From Oscheius onirici (Eukaryota > Nematoda > Chromadorea > Rhabditida > Rhabditidae), in NCBI GenBank assembly GCA_932521025.1, contig OW051473.1, positions 4,154,001-4,218,000 on the forward strand: a stretch of DNA of 64,000 nucleotides, read 5' to 3'. The notes beneath the pieces were generated by a model. The model made no database searches, was not told the DNA's origin, and saw only the letters and a list, made by a program, of their open reading frames with translations. Below, piece by piece: positions 23,846-34,596 of this stretch. Positions within the stretch are counted from its first letter, which is position 1. Each line of letters starts with the position of its first letter. Both the position numbers and the translations under genes were made by a program.

Positions 23846-25446
23846 TGCTATCTTTGCTATCTCTGATAATTGCATCAGGCTCCGTTCTAAAAACAGATAC
23901 AAACGTAAGAATTGGTAAACATAAAGACATAAACTTATCTTTTCAGCGTTGGGACCCATATACTTATCCGGATCCCCGTGTCAACACTACTGAATGCAAA
24001 ACTGACGCTATATCCACACTTTGCGATCCAGATTATGTTCTTTCGGACACTTGGAGATCGAATATTTTGAAGACTCTCAACAAATATGAGCAATGTATGT
24101 ATTCGTTTTTCTAAACACATTGGTTTTTCAGTGTTTCAAGAGGCTGAGATACCGTATGCTGACAAGTTCAAAGAAGTCTGTCAGTCGAACACCAGCGAGA
24201 CAGCTCAGATCTATTTCGTTCTTGCCAGGCAAATACAAACTGCTTCAAATCACAGTTTGACCAGTGATGATACTGTTTGTCATCCTTACAACAAAGCAAA
24301 ACTTTGTTTGTTAAGGTAAAGTTTGGCGATGGTCTTCGTGACACATATGGGTTGGAATCACAAATATGTAAAAACTATGTACTTATTGTCAGTGTTGACT
24401 TCAAAGAGACCTACGTCCGGGTGAGTCATTCGTGACATCTTGAACTCTCGGTGATATAGACCGGATCCGCCCTGGCTCTGAAGCACCAAGTGGACGCCGC
24501 TTTGGAAAAGTTCAAAAATGTGTTTACCGGAAGCAACTATATCGAAGTTGACAATTTCGTTACAGAGATTGGTGAATTGGTTATGAACCCATTAAAAGTA
24601 AGAGCAAGTTAATTACTGAAGTGGACATAAATACTTCTTAGGACGCCACTACTACCGAAGTTCCAACAGAGGCAACAACAGAAGAGGCGTCCACAACACC
24701 TACAACACCTCTTCCAGCTCCTGAACGAGTTATTCCTAGGTTTTTGATTTAATTTGCCCATATTACGTTTTTTTCAGTTACATCTATATCATTATCGCAG
24801 TGCTTGTTTTGGCTGTAGTTGCGATCAGCGGTATCGCTCTTTGGTATATTCGACGCGGAATGAGCCACAACATCCATCCACTGTCCGACAGTAAGATAAT
24901 GCCCTATCCGTAAGTATGTCAAACAGCTCACAGTTTTTAGTTACAGTGATCCCGAAGGTTCTAGTCAGTATACCAGCAATATCCAACATCGCTCTATGAC
25001 CATAATAACAAACGATGAAAAAGGTAAAGATGACAACTCTACTTCGTCGAACAATAACTCTCCCAACTGTCCTAACGAAAAGACTGAAGACAGGTAATAT
25101 TATTACAGGTACTTTGTTGACTGATATGTCAGATCATATACAAGCCGACTTTCCTCGAGGAGAAATTCTGTTCCCATTGCTCAAGCGGCCTACAATATGA
25201 TCAACAGGGCAGCTGATACAGTACTATTGCGGTCGAGCGGATATTTTTCTTCTACTGAAAGTGCAGCTACATCTGTGGATGAGGAGAAGAAACATGACAG
25301 CAAAGTGAGCAATTTTTAGCGATACTAACTCTGTTCAGGTATCTATTTCACCAGCTGAACTATCGACAGATGTGGTGTTAGCAAGGAGACACAGCGAGAC
25401 TATTCCTTATCCTGCTAGGATTACAGACCAGTTTTCATCTTTTTAG
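23846..25446 (+). CDS. Single-pass TPM-domain protein, MOLO-1-like
   Basis: Exon 1 (23846-23905) encodes a signal peptide (MLSLLSLIIASGS). The next exons give WDPYTYPDPRVNTTEC, CDPDYVLSDTW, and a domain with KFGDGLRDTYGLESQICKNY and VSVDFKETYVRTGSALALK. This is the pattern of the nematode TPM-phosphatase-like domain of MOLO-1, an auxiliary protein that raises levamisole-receptor currents in C. elegans muscle. A Thr-rich stretch (TTEVPTEATTEEASTTPTTP) leads to one membrane helix (YIYIIIAVLVLAVVAISGIA), then WYIRRG and a Ser-rich cytoplasmic tail of about 120 residues ending at the TAG at 25444-25446. The order of signal peptide, ectodomain, membrane helix and tail fits MOLO-1. Nematodes have several relatives, so a receptor role is an inference. 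It converges with the lipase-like gene, 120 bases apart. Confidence 0.8.
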
Positions 25447-25566
25447 CAGTTTTGGTTCAACCAGTCTTTCCGTTCCATGCGTGTACATCGTCTTTAATAC
25501 GTTATATTGAGAATACATACTTTGCGGGACACGATTATTTATAGAAATTATAACAGTTTTGTGTCT

Positions 25567-27801
25567 TCAATGTACAAAAACGGGATGTGGTGTTGTTTGA
25601 CGATTTCTTCTCACTGGTTTGATTGCGTTGAGTTTCTAGAAACAAACTTTTAATAGTCAGCCAGCAACTTACAAGTTCATTAGCCTGAAAGCCTCTGCCA
25701 TGCCAGTCGACAACTTGGTCAGCCTCGCGATCAACCACGGTGAGGAAAGCTTCACCCTCTGGAGAAGCTCCGGATTTGGAACCTTTTGCAAACTGATCCC
25801 ATTTTCTTTTCTGATCCTGGGATACTTGACGACGCCCAAAGCGGGACTGAGCTTCACTAGACGCTTGAAAATCTTTGGAATTCTCTCCCTCAGCCACTGG
25901 AGTCTTTCCTGTTGTTGCGTGGAGGGGACGAAACTTTTGCCCTCTTTCAAAGAAACGAAAGGGACGAAAGGAATAGCGAAAGAAATTCGGCGCTGTTGTA
26001 GTGAACCATGGCGGTGTTTTTCTTGTCACCGGAACATTGTCGTCAGTCTTTCCATCATCCCACTCCTTAGGACTTCTGGTAGTGGTCGTCGTGGTGGTTG
26101 TGGATGTTGTTGAAATCGTCGTAGTCGATAACCAAGGCTTGGTGGTATACCACCACGGAAGAGTGTACACTTTTCCTGTAGTCGAGTAAGGCGTTGTGGT
26201 ACTCGTAGCAGTCATCGGTGTTGTTGTAAGCTGAGTATGTTCCAAAGGACGTAGATGCTTCGGCGGAAGAGTGATTTTTGGCGTTGTTTGAGTAGGAGCC
26301 AAACTGTAGGGAGCTTCTGTTGTTGAGTACGGTTTGGCTGTTTTCAATGCGTTCATGTCATACGCTGGTGGAGAAATAGTGGGTGTCTTGAACTTGTTCA
26401 GCTTTGAGGCTCGATCGTTGTCTTCGCAGCCGGACAATGCCCTAAGCGCTAAATTCAATGATATTTTGTCAACGATACCATTGTTCCATATGACGTTCAA
26501 AGTAGACATCATTGTCTTCCGCCCGAAGCTGCCAGGGAGCGAGACGTGAACTGCATTGAGGATCTTCTGCCCCAAGGCATACAAGGTATGAAGCTCCATT
26601 GGACATGTTTTCCGGGTACCAGACCTGAAATTTATGAATATAGGTTTGCTTGAGCATACCTCATATCTATGATGGTGTGGCGGAGTCCATTCTCCATCAA
26701 ATTCTTTCGGAAACCTTGTGGCCATGTCGTTGCGGTGAATAATTCGGAACCTGTCGGTTACCTGGAAGAGTTCACCTTTCAATATTGCTCTCACCGATGT
26801 TTCAATCAGTTCCACAAATGACAAATCCCCAACTCTGGTTGCTCCAAAGGTCATCAAATGTATTTTGTCTTTTGAGGTCATGTTTTTCAGTACAACAGCC
26901 GCTGCCGTCATGTCAGCTTTTGCACCTCCGATTGCATGGCCAAATATCTGTAACCGCTATTGAAACACTTCGGAAGCTTACTCACATGCAATTCAAAGTC
27001 AGGATGAGCTTTGAAAACCTGTTTAACTGCATTTTCCATTCCAAGTACATACCAGATTTTGAACCAACTGTCATAGATTAACCTGAGGATTGTTATGGAT
27101 ATCTGAGCTCTTTAACCTGTTAACCAGACCATTTGAAGACTCGAATTGTGCTTGTCTATTGGTGAAAAACTCGGCACTGAAGCGATTGTAAAGCTGTAAA
27201 CAGAGAGGTAAACACCCATTGAGGGTCGTCACCAACCAGTTTAGCGCCGCTGGCAACACTTGAAAAACTGACGATTACCGCACGCCTTGTAAAATCTACG
27301 GCAACAAAACCGTCTGGACGTTCTGTGCCATCCTAAAGATAGAATGTAAATCAACCGCCGACGCCATTTAAACCTCTCCAGTGAGATAAAACCGCCTCCA
27401 CAATTGAATCTTGCCTTCCACGCGTTGCAAGCACTGATTCTGTAGGAAGATCAGTTATTATTTGATAAAAATTTACATACCATCTGGTCATGGGTTCCTT
27501 GGGCAGCTGCAATCAAGGGAGTTGCCACTAGTCGTGCAAATGAATCGTTATAGGTAGATGATAAAATTCTTGGACAGTCGAAAACGGTCCTGTATCCAGT
27601 TTTGCATTGAGCAAACGCAGAAACACAGGAGTTAGAGTTTGGGCACCAACTGAAAACAATATCGATACAATCGAAAGAGAAATATACAGACTGGCAAACT
27701 TCAAAAGTGACATGATGTCTTCCGGCACATGCTTCACAACTGGAGAATTGAGCACAGTACTCTCCTAATACTCCCGGTAGGAGTAGGAGGAAGAAAAGCA
27801 T
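25567..27801 (-). CDS. Secreted class 3 lipase homologue, predicted inactive (nucleophile Ser is Ala)
   Basis: The ATG at 27799-27801 starts a signal peptide (MLFFLLLLPGVLGEY). A Cys-rich PSI-like module follows (CAQFSSCEACAGRHH, then HWCPNSNSCVSAFAQC). The alpha/beta-hydrolase part includes GFVAVDFTRRAVIVSFS and, at the nucleophile elbow, HIFGHAIGGAKAD. Active class 3 lipases have GHSxGG here; the codon at 26933-26935 (minus) is GCA, alanine. The Asp region (RIIHRNDMATRFP) and His region (PPHHHRYEVWYPENM) are kept. The C-terminal half is a long Thr/Pro-rich, probably O-glycosylated tail with a run of Thr codons near 26080-26120 and an aromatic PWWYTTKPW. A short last exon (after a GTAAGT donor near 25675) ends at the TGA at 25567-25569. 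The fold and secretion look intact, so a binding or decoy role is more likely than catalysis. Confidence 0.85.
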
Positions 27802-28487
27802 GAGTCAGAAAATGACTGAAAGACGTCTGTGAAAGAGGGAATGAAACAAGGCGTGAGGAGAACCGTTTTTGTTGTGTTTACGATGAGGAATCAAACGCTG
27901 TGAAAGGGAGAAGGTAGGAGAAAAAGGATAAAGCGACACTTGACAACGTCTCGGTGCAGAAGATGAAGCCAATCTGTAGACAGTCTGACAGCTTGAGTCT
28001 TTTGCTAATCAGGGCTACGTAATTACCCGCAAAAAGCAAGCGCGACCACTTTCTTCCTCACTTGCGCCATGTCAAGCGAGCTGCGACGACAAGGCTGATT
28101 GGCCGAGCCAGCTTTCTTGAAGTTTACGGTTTCGAGTGCGTGGGAGAACAATTGACAGCCGTGGGAGATGACCTTAACACGAATGGGTGTCTACCAGCCC
28201 ACCTCATGACGAGAGAACCGAATCGTTTCGAGGAGTGTCCTCTTCATACAGTAAAACCTATTCTGAGCGCCTAATCACACGGAATGGCTCTTCTTCCAAA
28301 CTGATTGCTTTTGCAGTATAATTGAAACGATCTCTTTTTCGATCAATTCGTCCATGAAACCGCCCTCCGTCAAACGCATGTTATGACCAATTTGTTCGAA
28401 ATCAGAAAAATCGTCGTGAGGAAAATTTATTAGGAAGGACTCGCTTTGTACAGATTGCACTTGTCCCTTGAGGTCAAGTAAATGGTC
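27802..28487 (-). other. Intergenic between the lipase-like and lipocalin-like genes
   Basis: Holds the 3' UTR of the lipocalin-like gene, with AATAAA at 28426-28431 on the minus strand about 60 bases after its stop, and the promoter of the lipase-like gene. No further gene is seen; the minus-strand frame at 28275-28460 lies in UTR sequence. Confidence 0.5.
28426..28431 (-). terminator. Polyadenylation signal of the lipocalin-like gene
   Basis: AATAAA on the minus strand, 57 bases after the TGA at 28488-28490. Confidence 0.6.
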
Positions 28488-30659
28488 TCAAGGTCGATCG
28501 AGCTGACAAAGAGATGACTTGGGAATGGCTCCCAACGGAAGTACATTATTCGGCATACCTTCCTGTACAGTACAATATCAGGGATGAAGCAAAACTAAGT
28601 CTACCTTTTCCATAAAATCTGAAATATCGTCGAAGTGCCGTCTATTGAACTCATCGGTGTTTCTCGCAAAAACATGATACGATCTGGGTTTTTGATTGTA
28701 ATTGGATAAAGCCCAACCTACCTGCAAGCATTTTTGCCTTCCGTCTCGGCAAGAACCATGTATTCGTACCTGTCAGCTTCAGATGGGCCGTATTTTACTA
28801 GACACACTAAAATCCAGATGGCTTAGCGACACTTTAAAGACTAACTTTTTGTGCTATAGCTATCGGTCTCAAATTGCAGTACGTTTTCTTCCAAAGAGAC
28901 AGTTCCTTTCATCTCAAATGGTTGTTTAACGAGTAAATGTTGAAATCAAACCTCTCGAAGTCTGTTTCTGTTAGTCTCTTCACGATAGAACATGTTCAAA
29001 ACAGCTCCATCGCTTGTAGCACGTCCGACTGTAAAGGTGGAACTTTATAAGCTGCCATTAAATACTTACTTTCAGCTCCAATACAAGAAATTTTCTTCGA
29101 ACTCATGGCAGCCTTTCCCTTGCTCAAAGAAGCTTGTGACAAACTCATAATGGTTCCAAACGTTTTTTTCAGTACAGAAGGATTACCGTACATCTAAAAA
29201 TGAGGTTTCAACACAACTTTTAATTCACCTGTGTCCATGCCCCTCTCAACATCTTCAAGTTGACCGGAACACATTGTGAGCATGATTCGCCTTCTTCGGG
29301 AGCACTGGCCAATCGCTCAGACGATGATCTTCGAGGAGATTTGCGCTGATTGTTCTTCCCGCGTTCCATTTCCATCTTACTGTAAATATACAGTTTCAAC
29401 AGTTTGAATTACAAACACCTCTTCAGCTTTTCCATAGTTTTGAAGGTTCCCTTTTCAATGGCACTATCTTTATTCTTGATTAGCTCGGTTTTCAGTTGTC
29501 TGAAAAAGTTTTTGCATAAAAATGGGTTTACCTGAGAGTTTCTTTCTCGTCTTCAGTTAAGTTGTCACCGTTTTCTCCGATATCAATACCATACTGCTGC
29601 TTGAAGAACTTTCTCATGTGAGCATCGTTTGTGTTAACATCGTCGTCAAGAAGATCTGAATACGGTTAGTTTTCTTTTTCTTTTAACTGACTAATGTTAG
29701 GAGCTTCCGGTTCGTGAGTTTTTACACCTCTGGCACGAGAAAGGACACGTCCTCCAACAGTGTTGTCCTCAGTTTGATGTTCGTTTGTTCCATAAGCAGA
29801 TTTCATCTTTTCCATCTGCTGGTTAATCGATTCCTGTTGCTGTTTTTGCATCAATAGCTAAAAAAACTTCTAACTCTCCAAGAGTCTATAACTAACAGCA
29901 GCTCCAGCCTGGTGATCAATCATTGCTTGCTGGTATCTTCTTTGACTGTCCAAATATTCCAGCTGTTTGGCACTGTAGGCATTTACTTCAGACTGATGTT
30001 TTGCTAGTTGCTAAATAATTTTATGCATGATTTACTGGATTTTCTGCTGGATTACTTACCGCAAGGTATTGTTGGTTTCGAACAGCATTGACCGATTCGG
30101 GAGAACCGCTACCAGCAGTCAAAAGACTAGGAATGTTCGGTACTCCGACAGCTGTTTGGGCTTCGTGGACTGATGGCTGAACTTTTGATGAAATGTTTGA
30201 AAAAAGCCGAAAACCTGCTGATAGGGGAGTTGTGATTGATATCCGAACGGATTTGACGGAGCTTGCTGATTCATCTGAGGAATAGCGTTGTAGTTGGACA
30301 TGACATTTTCAGCTAAAATATAATACGTCCTTTGAAATAATATATTTTATACCGTTGTAGTTTCCCATGTCCGCACTGAGACCACCGTAGTTAGAAGGAG
30401 CTCTTCGAATTTCAGGTTGTGGTGCGGCTTGTGGAGCAGTTGTAGCAGCACCTCTCTCCATTTCAGGAAACATGGATTTGACAAAAGCACCAGCGAGATT
30501 GACAGCAAGACGGTCGACCACTAAATCTTTATTTAAAAAGTTAAGTTCAAAAGAATTACTCTTCTCTCCAGCCGACTGTTTTTCTACTTCTTCCTCGGAA
30601 GAATGATGCTTTTTCGCTAAGGCTATGGCAAACAGCAAAAAGAGCACGGTGACCCTCAT
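28488..30659 (-). CDS. Secreted protein with C-terminal lipocalin-like domain (LPR-like)
   Basis: The ATG at 30657-30659 follows a U-rich TTTTTTTACAG by one base, a typical trans-splice acceptor. A signal peptide (MRVTVLFLLFAIALA) leads into a low-complexity region of about 300 residues: acidic/Lys, Ala/Pro, Asn/Gln-rich (MSNYNAIPQMNQQAPSNPFG), then Gln-rich coiled coil (LMQKQQQESINQQMEKMKSA). The last 200 residues look like a lipocalin: GxW in NLKMLRGAWTQMYGNPSVLK, MFYREETNRNRLRE, MCLVKYGPSEADRYEYMVL and NACRSYHVFARNTDEFNRR. The order of these blocks matches the lipocalin motifs, with a Cys pair that could form the usual disulfide. C. elegans has a lipocalin-related (LPR) family with apical matrix roles; I assign this gene to that type with moderate confidence. 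At least ten exons. Only 262 bases separate it from the upstream gene, so a shared operon transcript is possible. Confidence 0.58.
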
Positions 30660-30667
30660 TCTGTAAA
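30660..30667 (-). promoter_or_regulatory. Trans-splice acceptor of the lipocalin-like gene
   Basis: On the minus strand the sequence reads TTTTTTTACAG|A and then the ATG. The acceptor with no in-frame upstream exon marks a spliced-leader addition site and fixes the start codon. Confidence 0.55.
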
Positions 30668-30912
30668 AAAAGGTTTTAAACTTAGAAAAATTTGTGATGA
30701 AAAGAGGCAACCGGTCCAGATGAGTCGGAAAGTGAGTGAGCGGCTAGTAATCGAAAGAAAGGAAGATTCGCACCCGACCCACTTATTAGGAAGCGCCGCA
30801 TGAAACAATGAATAGGAGAAAGGGCAGCGAAAGCGCAATCCGGCCGAACGTCTGATCATTCCTGCTTGAGAGAGCCACGCCATTAAGTTTTTGAAAAAGA
30901 TCAAGAAGAAAG

Positions 30913-30918
30913 TTTATT
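30913..30918 (-). terminator. Polyadenylation signal of the 30.9-32.0 kb gene
   Basis: AATAAA on the minus strand, starting 4 bases after the TAA at 30922-30924, so the 3' UTR is very short. Confidence 0.55.
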
Positions 30919-30921
30919 CAC

Positions 30922-31985
30922 TTAGGCAGAAAGACTACGGCTCATATCCCAATATTCCTTCAGGTTGGACATCAAAATGAACTTCAGCTGAGAGAGCAGT
31001 CGCTTCAGGGCATACTGGCCATTGTTTGATGTTTCAATTCTGTTGATGAAGGAGATGTAGTCCTGAGAATTTTTGAGTAAAAATACTGAAAAGACAAACC
31101 CTGAACTGAGCATCAATCTGTCTTTCATAGAGGCTTTGCATCAGGGTTGGGAGATGAGGGGCCGTCATCATGAACACCTTGATTTCGGCAATAGCATGGG
31201 ATCCTTGCAGAAGTGTATGCTGGACATCCAGAGATTTCATGCCGAAAGAGACATCGGACATCATTTTCTCAATGATCAGGGTCTATAAAACAAAGGTTGA
31301 GGTTTCCACGCACCACACTCACTCGCGACATCATTTTCTGGAAAAGACCGCAAGAAGAGGCAGTATTGATGTCTTGTGTGTACTGGAGAGCAATACGACG
31401 GATCTCAAAAAGACTGACTGAGTAAAAAAGAAAAAATTCTTACGAAAGTATCCTCTCTGCAAATCTTGTTAGCTGTAGTAGCGTTGCCATTGTGGTAAGC
31501 GCTGAGACTGCCCATCAACTTTCGGTCAAAGTCGCCTGTGAAGTTGTACAGGCGGTAGTAAACGTTGAGAACATGAGCAATGGCGAATTGAGCATGCTCC
31601 TGAAGAAATAGTTTCAAAAAGTAAAGAAAAAGTCTCACATTAATTGGTGTGGCCAACAAGACCCGGAAGAGCTGGTTCACCGAGACTCTGTTGGCGTCGA
31701 TAGTTACTGTCATCCCAGAACCACGAACTTGCATCTGCTCGACGGTATGAGCAGCCGTTAGGTTCTCCATAAGCCTCTAAAATAAGGAAATATCAAATTG
31801 TACCCAGTCTTACAGTGAAGAGACCAGGTTGGTTCGGGTCGATGGTGACACCTGCATGAAGAAGAACATGTGGAGGAACTTCCACTTTCGGAGGATCAGG
31901 GAGAGCACTGAAAATTGAAGATGAGAAAAGTTGAACTGTTCAATTGCCTTGCCGACACCAAAAGACATACGAACCAGAAGATCAT
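30922..31985 (-). CDS. Secreted helical protein, paralogue of the gene at 33.5-34.6 kb; family not recognised
   Basis: The predicted protein starts with a signal peptide (MIFWFVCLLVSASA), then LPDPPKVEVPPHVLLHAGVT and a mostly helical body: LFRVLLATPINEHAQFAIAH, VLNVYYRLYNFTGDFDRK, KVFMMTAPHLPTLMQSLY, and a last exon ending KEYWDMSRSLSA. It has no membrane segment and no known domain. Reading through intron 1 requires a GC donor (AG|GCAATT, 31908-31947, 40 bases); this gives VSASA before LPDPPK, matching SWASAQKLPDAPK of the paralogue, with the intron in the same place and phase. The alternative GT donor two codons earlier gives a poorer signal peptide. A TATA box lies 31 bases before the ATG and an AATAAA directly after the stop, as in compact, strongly expressed genes. 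Function unknown. Confidence 0.72.
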
Positions 31986-32015
31986 GATGGATTGCAGAAA
32001 AGTTTATGCATGCGT

Positions 32016-32022
32016 TTTTATA
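32016..32022 (-). promoter_or_regulatory. TATA box of the 30.9-32.0 kb gene
   Basis: TATAAAA on the minus strand, 31 bases before the ATG. Confidence 0.6.
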
Positions 32023-33522
32023 GAGACGACCATGTTGTGACTAAAAAGATGACATGTAAACGTGAAGAAGGCGTTTGTCCTGGAGGCTAGGCAAAACAAA
32101 TTTGTCGCGACGCCCGTAAAGTTTCCATTGTCCTAATACTATTTTGAGCAAAGTCTTTTTACGGATTTTTAAAATTGGAAGTGTATTTGGTACAGTCGTT
32201 GATTGTAGGTTTCGAAAATAATACGGAAATGAAGAACAAAGTTTAATGAAAAAGTTCTTTTAAAAATCTCTTAAAAAGGAAAGGCAATAAGTTATTTTTT
32301 CATGAAAATTAAGAGTAGGCGGCATACAGTAGTGCATTGCCAATCTCATCGCAGAGGCACCACAGGAAGTTCGAAAAATTCGTTAGCAAACAAGTTATAT
32401 GGGAAAAAGACGATATATTGATTCCTTTTTACGTGCAGCTATGTCCTAATTAACTTTTTAAAGGGTACTAAAATCAAACGCGTTTTTCGTAATTAGGTTC
32501 AACTTCAAAAAAGGAGCGCGTTCTATTGACAAGTTTCAAACGACACATTTCTGTTGTTTTTGAACTATCCTTTTGCTTCTGAGTAAAGATGAATGAAGTA
32601 AAAATGGTTGTGTGATTATTCTGGCAAAATCCAATAAAACTTTCAGAGGAAAAGGGGGTTTAACCCCGATTTTTAGATGAAGCGCTACATGTGAATGAAC
32701 TTCGACTGCAAGGTGGGAGGGCTCTAGAAGGGAGGACTCCGAACTGATGTTGCGTTCAGATATCACTACAATTGCAAAAATAGGTTTGCGACCAATCCTG
32801 AACTTACCTATATGAGACATAATATTGTTTGCCTTTGGGAATATATTTATCGTATTTGTAAAAGTATTACTGTAAACTTTCATTTTTAGTCAAGTATATT
32901 TGTCATAGCAAACCTGTGTGTTTGGTTAGCTGTTTTAGTGATTCTTCAGTCCCGTTATCATGCTGTAACCGTGGATCTCCAGATTCTAGATATCCACATA
33001 ATTTGATGCCCTCGTTAATTTAAGAAAAGCTGTGTTAATGGCTGTATCCCGATCTCTGCTGTCACTCGGCACGATTGGTTTTCTTCCGTAATAAATCGTT
33101 CCGTCGATCAGACATAGGTGTCCAAAAAGTTCTGGTCCATACAATCCCGAACAATCGGCCGAATACTTGACGGCTGAACTGGCCGCAGAGTAAAAACCCG
33201 CAACACGGACGCCAGAAGCAAGTTTCGGTGCCAGAAGCGCATAAACAATGTATCTTGGTAGATAAGATTCAATTAGAATCATCTGTTCTACTCAGTGATC
33301 AGATAAACAAATGAAAACTGGGAAAAAAAGATCTTCAAAATAGAAATCTTCCGCGATTCTAGTTGGATCAGCTGATTCGCGCATCTTCTCCGTGTCCTTC
33401 AAACAAATGTCCTTTGAGTCTAGAAAGCTGCCAGCAACACGGAACCGTTTCACAACTGTGTAAACTGAAGCCTGTTCTTTGTGATTTTTTGTGACACAGA
33501 GATTTTCAAGTACATTGAAAAG

Positions 33523-33528
33523 TTTATT
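33523..33528 (-). terminator. Polyadenylation signal of the 33.5-34.6 kb gene
   Basis: AATAAA on the minus strand, 8 bases after the TAA at 33536-33538. Confidence 0.6.
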
Positions 33529-33535
33529 ATCTCAC

Positions 33536-34559
33536 TTAGAAAAGCTTTTCCTTTTGGATGTAGCCCGCAATTTTCATGACAATCTCGGAGATGGGCATTC
33601 CAATGATGGCGGTCAACTGCTCGTTGTTTCCGATTTGTTGGTAGAAAGAGTAATAATCGGAAAAGGCCGAAATTATTTCTCCAATCAGCTTTCGTTCGTA
33701 AAAACGCGGGTAGACGGGGTTCTGCTTGAGGAAAGAAGCGACAGTGCTGAGAGGCGTCGTGTCGGATTTGAGCATTTTGTCAACCTGATCCAGATTTGCT
33801 CCTAGAATCACAGTTTTAAATTTTCAATTTAATAAGCTTACGAGCTCTGGTTGTTTCCTGAATGAGGGACAGCAACTCCTCCTGTTCAACGGCCAGGTCT
33901 TCAAAGAGGGTCTGGCATGCAGATGATTTATCGATGGAGCGTGTGACTGTGTAAGCAAACAGTTCGATCTAAATTCAAAGAAAATGAAGCTGTGATTTTT
34001 GACTTACAAACTCGCTGTTCATACAGAGGGCTTCAGCATGAGCAGCGGTGGTGATGCCGTTGAGCTGGCTGAGACTGGTCTGAGCATTGGTGTCGAAGGT
34101 GTTCACAAGCTTGAAGAGCCTGTCGTAGAGGTTGATGACATGAGCGGAGAAGAACTGAGCAAGTTCTCTCTCGGGAAGTTGACGGTAGCCGGAAATGATC
34201 TTCCGGGTCACTTCTGCAGCAGACAGGTCAAGAATATGAGCATAGACATCTCCGACTGTGGTGTTAGCAGCTTCAGCTAACGCTTTGATGGTCGGATCCG
34301 TTGAAGTCCTCGATGGAGTGATGGATACCAAGTGCTGAACATGGATATTTCTAATTTAGGTAAACGCTTACCTGGAACAGTCCTAGCCCATTGAGCTTTT
34401 CAGCATCGAGAGTCACTCCAAAGTTGAGAAGCGTAGCTGGGTCAACCGTGATTTTTGGGGCATCAGGCAGCTTCTGAGCAGATGCCCTAAATCCCACTTT
34501 TCTAAGCACATTAATGGTGGATACCAGGAGACGGCTAGAAGGAAGACGACGGCGTACAT
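33536..34559 (-). CDS. Secreted helical protein, paralogue of the gene at 30.9-32.0 kb; family not recognised
   Basis: Exon 1 (ATG at 34557-34559) gives MYAVVFLLAVSW, a signal peptide; after a 38-base intron the protein continues ASAQKLPDAPKITVDPATLL and NFGVTLDAEKLNGLGLF. Later exons give AAEVTRKIISGYRQLPEREL, AQFFSAHVINLYDRLFKLVN, AACQTLF-type Cys positions, and a last exon with PVYPRFYERKLIGEIISAFS ending in KIAGYIQKEKLF. It shares with the 31 kb gene the order signal peptide, LPDxPK, a VTxD block and AQFxxAHVxNxYxRL, plus the first intron position. Identity is low, so the duplication is old. A start ten bases upstream would abolish the signal peptide, so I prefer 34559. A TATA box lies 31 bases upstream. 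Function unknown; a nematode-specific secreted family is likely. Confidence 0.74.
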
Positions 34560-34589
34560 TGGTATACATTTGCTCGTATTCTGCTTCAT

Positions 34590-34596
34590 TTTTATA
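34590..34596 (-). promoter_or_regulatory. TATA box of the 33.5-34.6 kb gene
   Basis: TATAAAA on the minus strand, 31 bases before the preferred ATG at 34559. Confidence 0.6.

Larger units (their letters stand above)
31986..33535 (-). other. Region between the two paralogues, with possible unassigned minus-strand coding sequence
   Basis: Two minus-strand open stretches look partly protein-like. Around 33340-33530 (no ATG) are NHKEQASVYTVVKRFRVAGS and TEKMRESADPTRIAEDF. At 32986-33282 (ATG after an ACAG) are VRVAGFYSAASSAVKYSADC and FGHLCLIDGTIYYGRKPIV. Both contain Cys and an RVAG motif, and they lie on the strand of the neighbouring genes, immediately after the polyadenylation signal of the 33.5-34.6 kb gene. 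I cannot link them with convincing splice sites or name a family. The left half (32030-32980) shows nothing. Confidence 0.3.

Noticed and set aside
26000-26190. Val-rich plus-strand frame
   Set aside because: It is the reverse complement of the Thr codon run in the lipase-like gene.
28275-28460. 61-codon minus-strand frame after the lipocalin-like gene
   Set aside because: It lies beyond the stop codon and spans the polyadenylation signal, so it is UTR.
33491-34280. Plus-strand frames of 93-104 codons
   Set aside because: They are antisense shadows of the well-supported minus-strand secreted gene.
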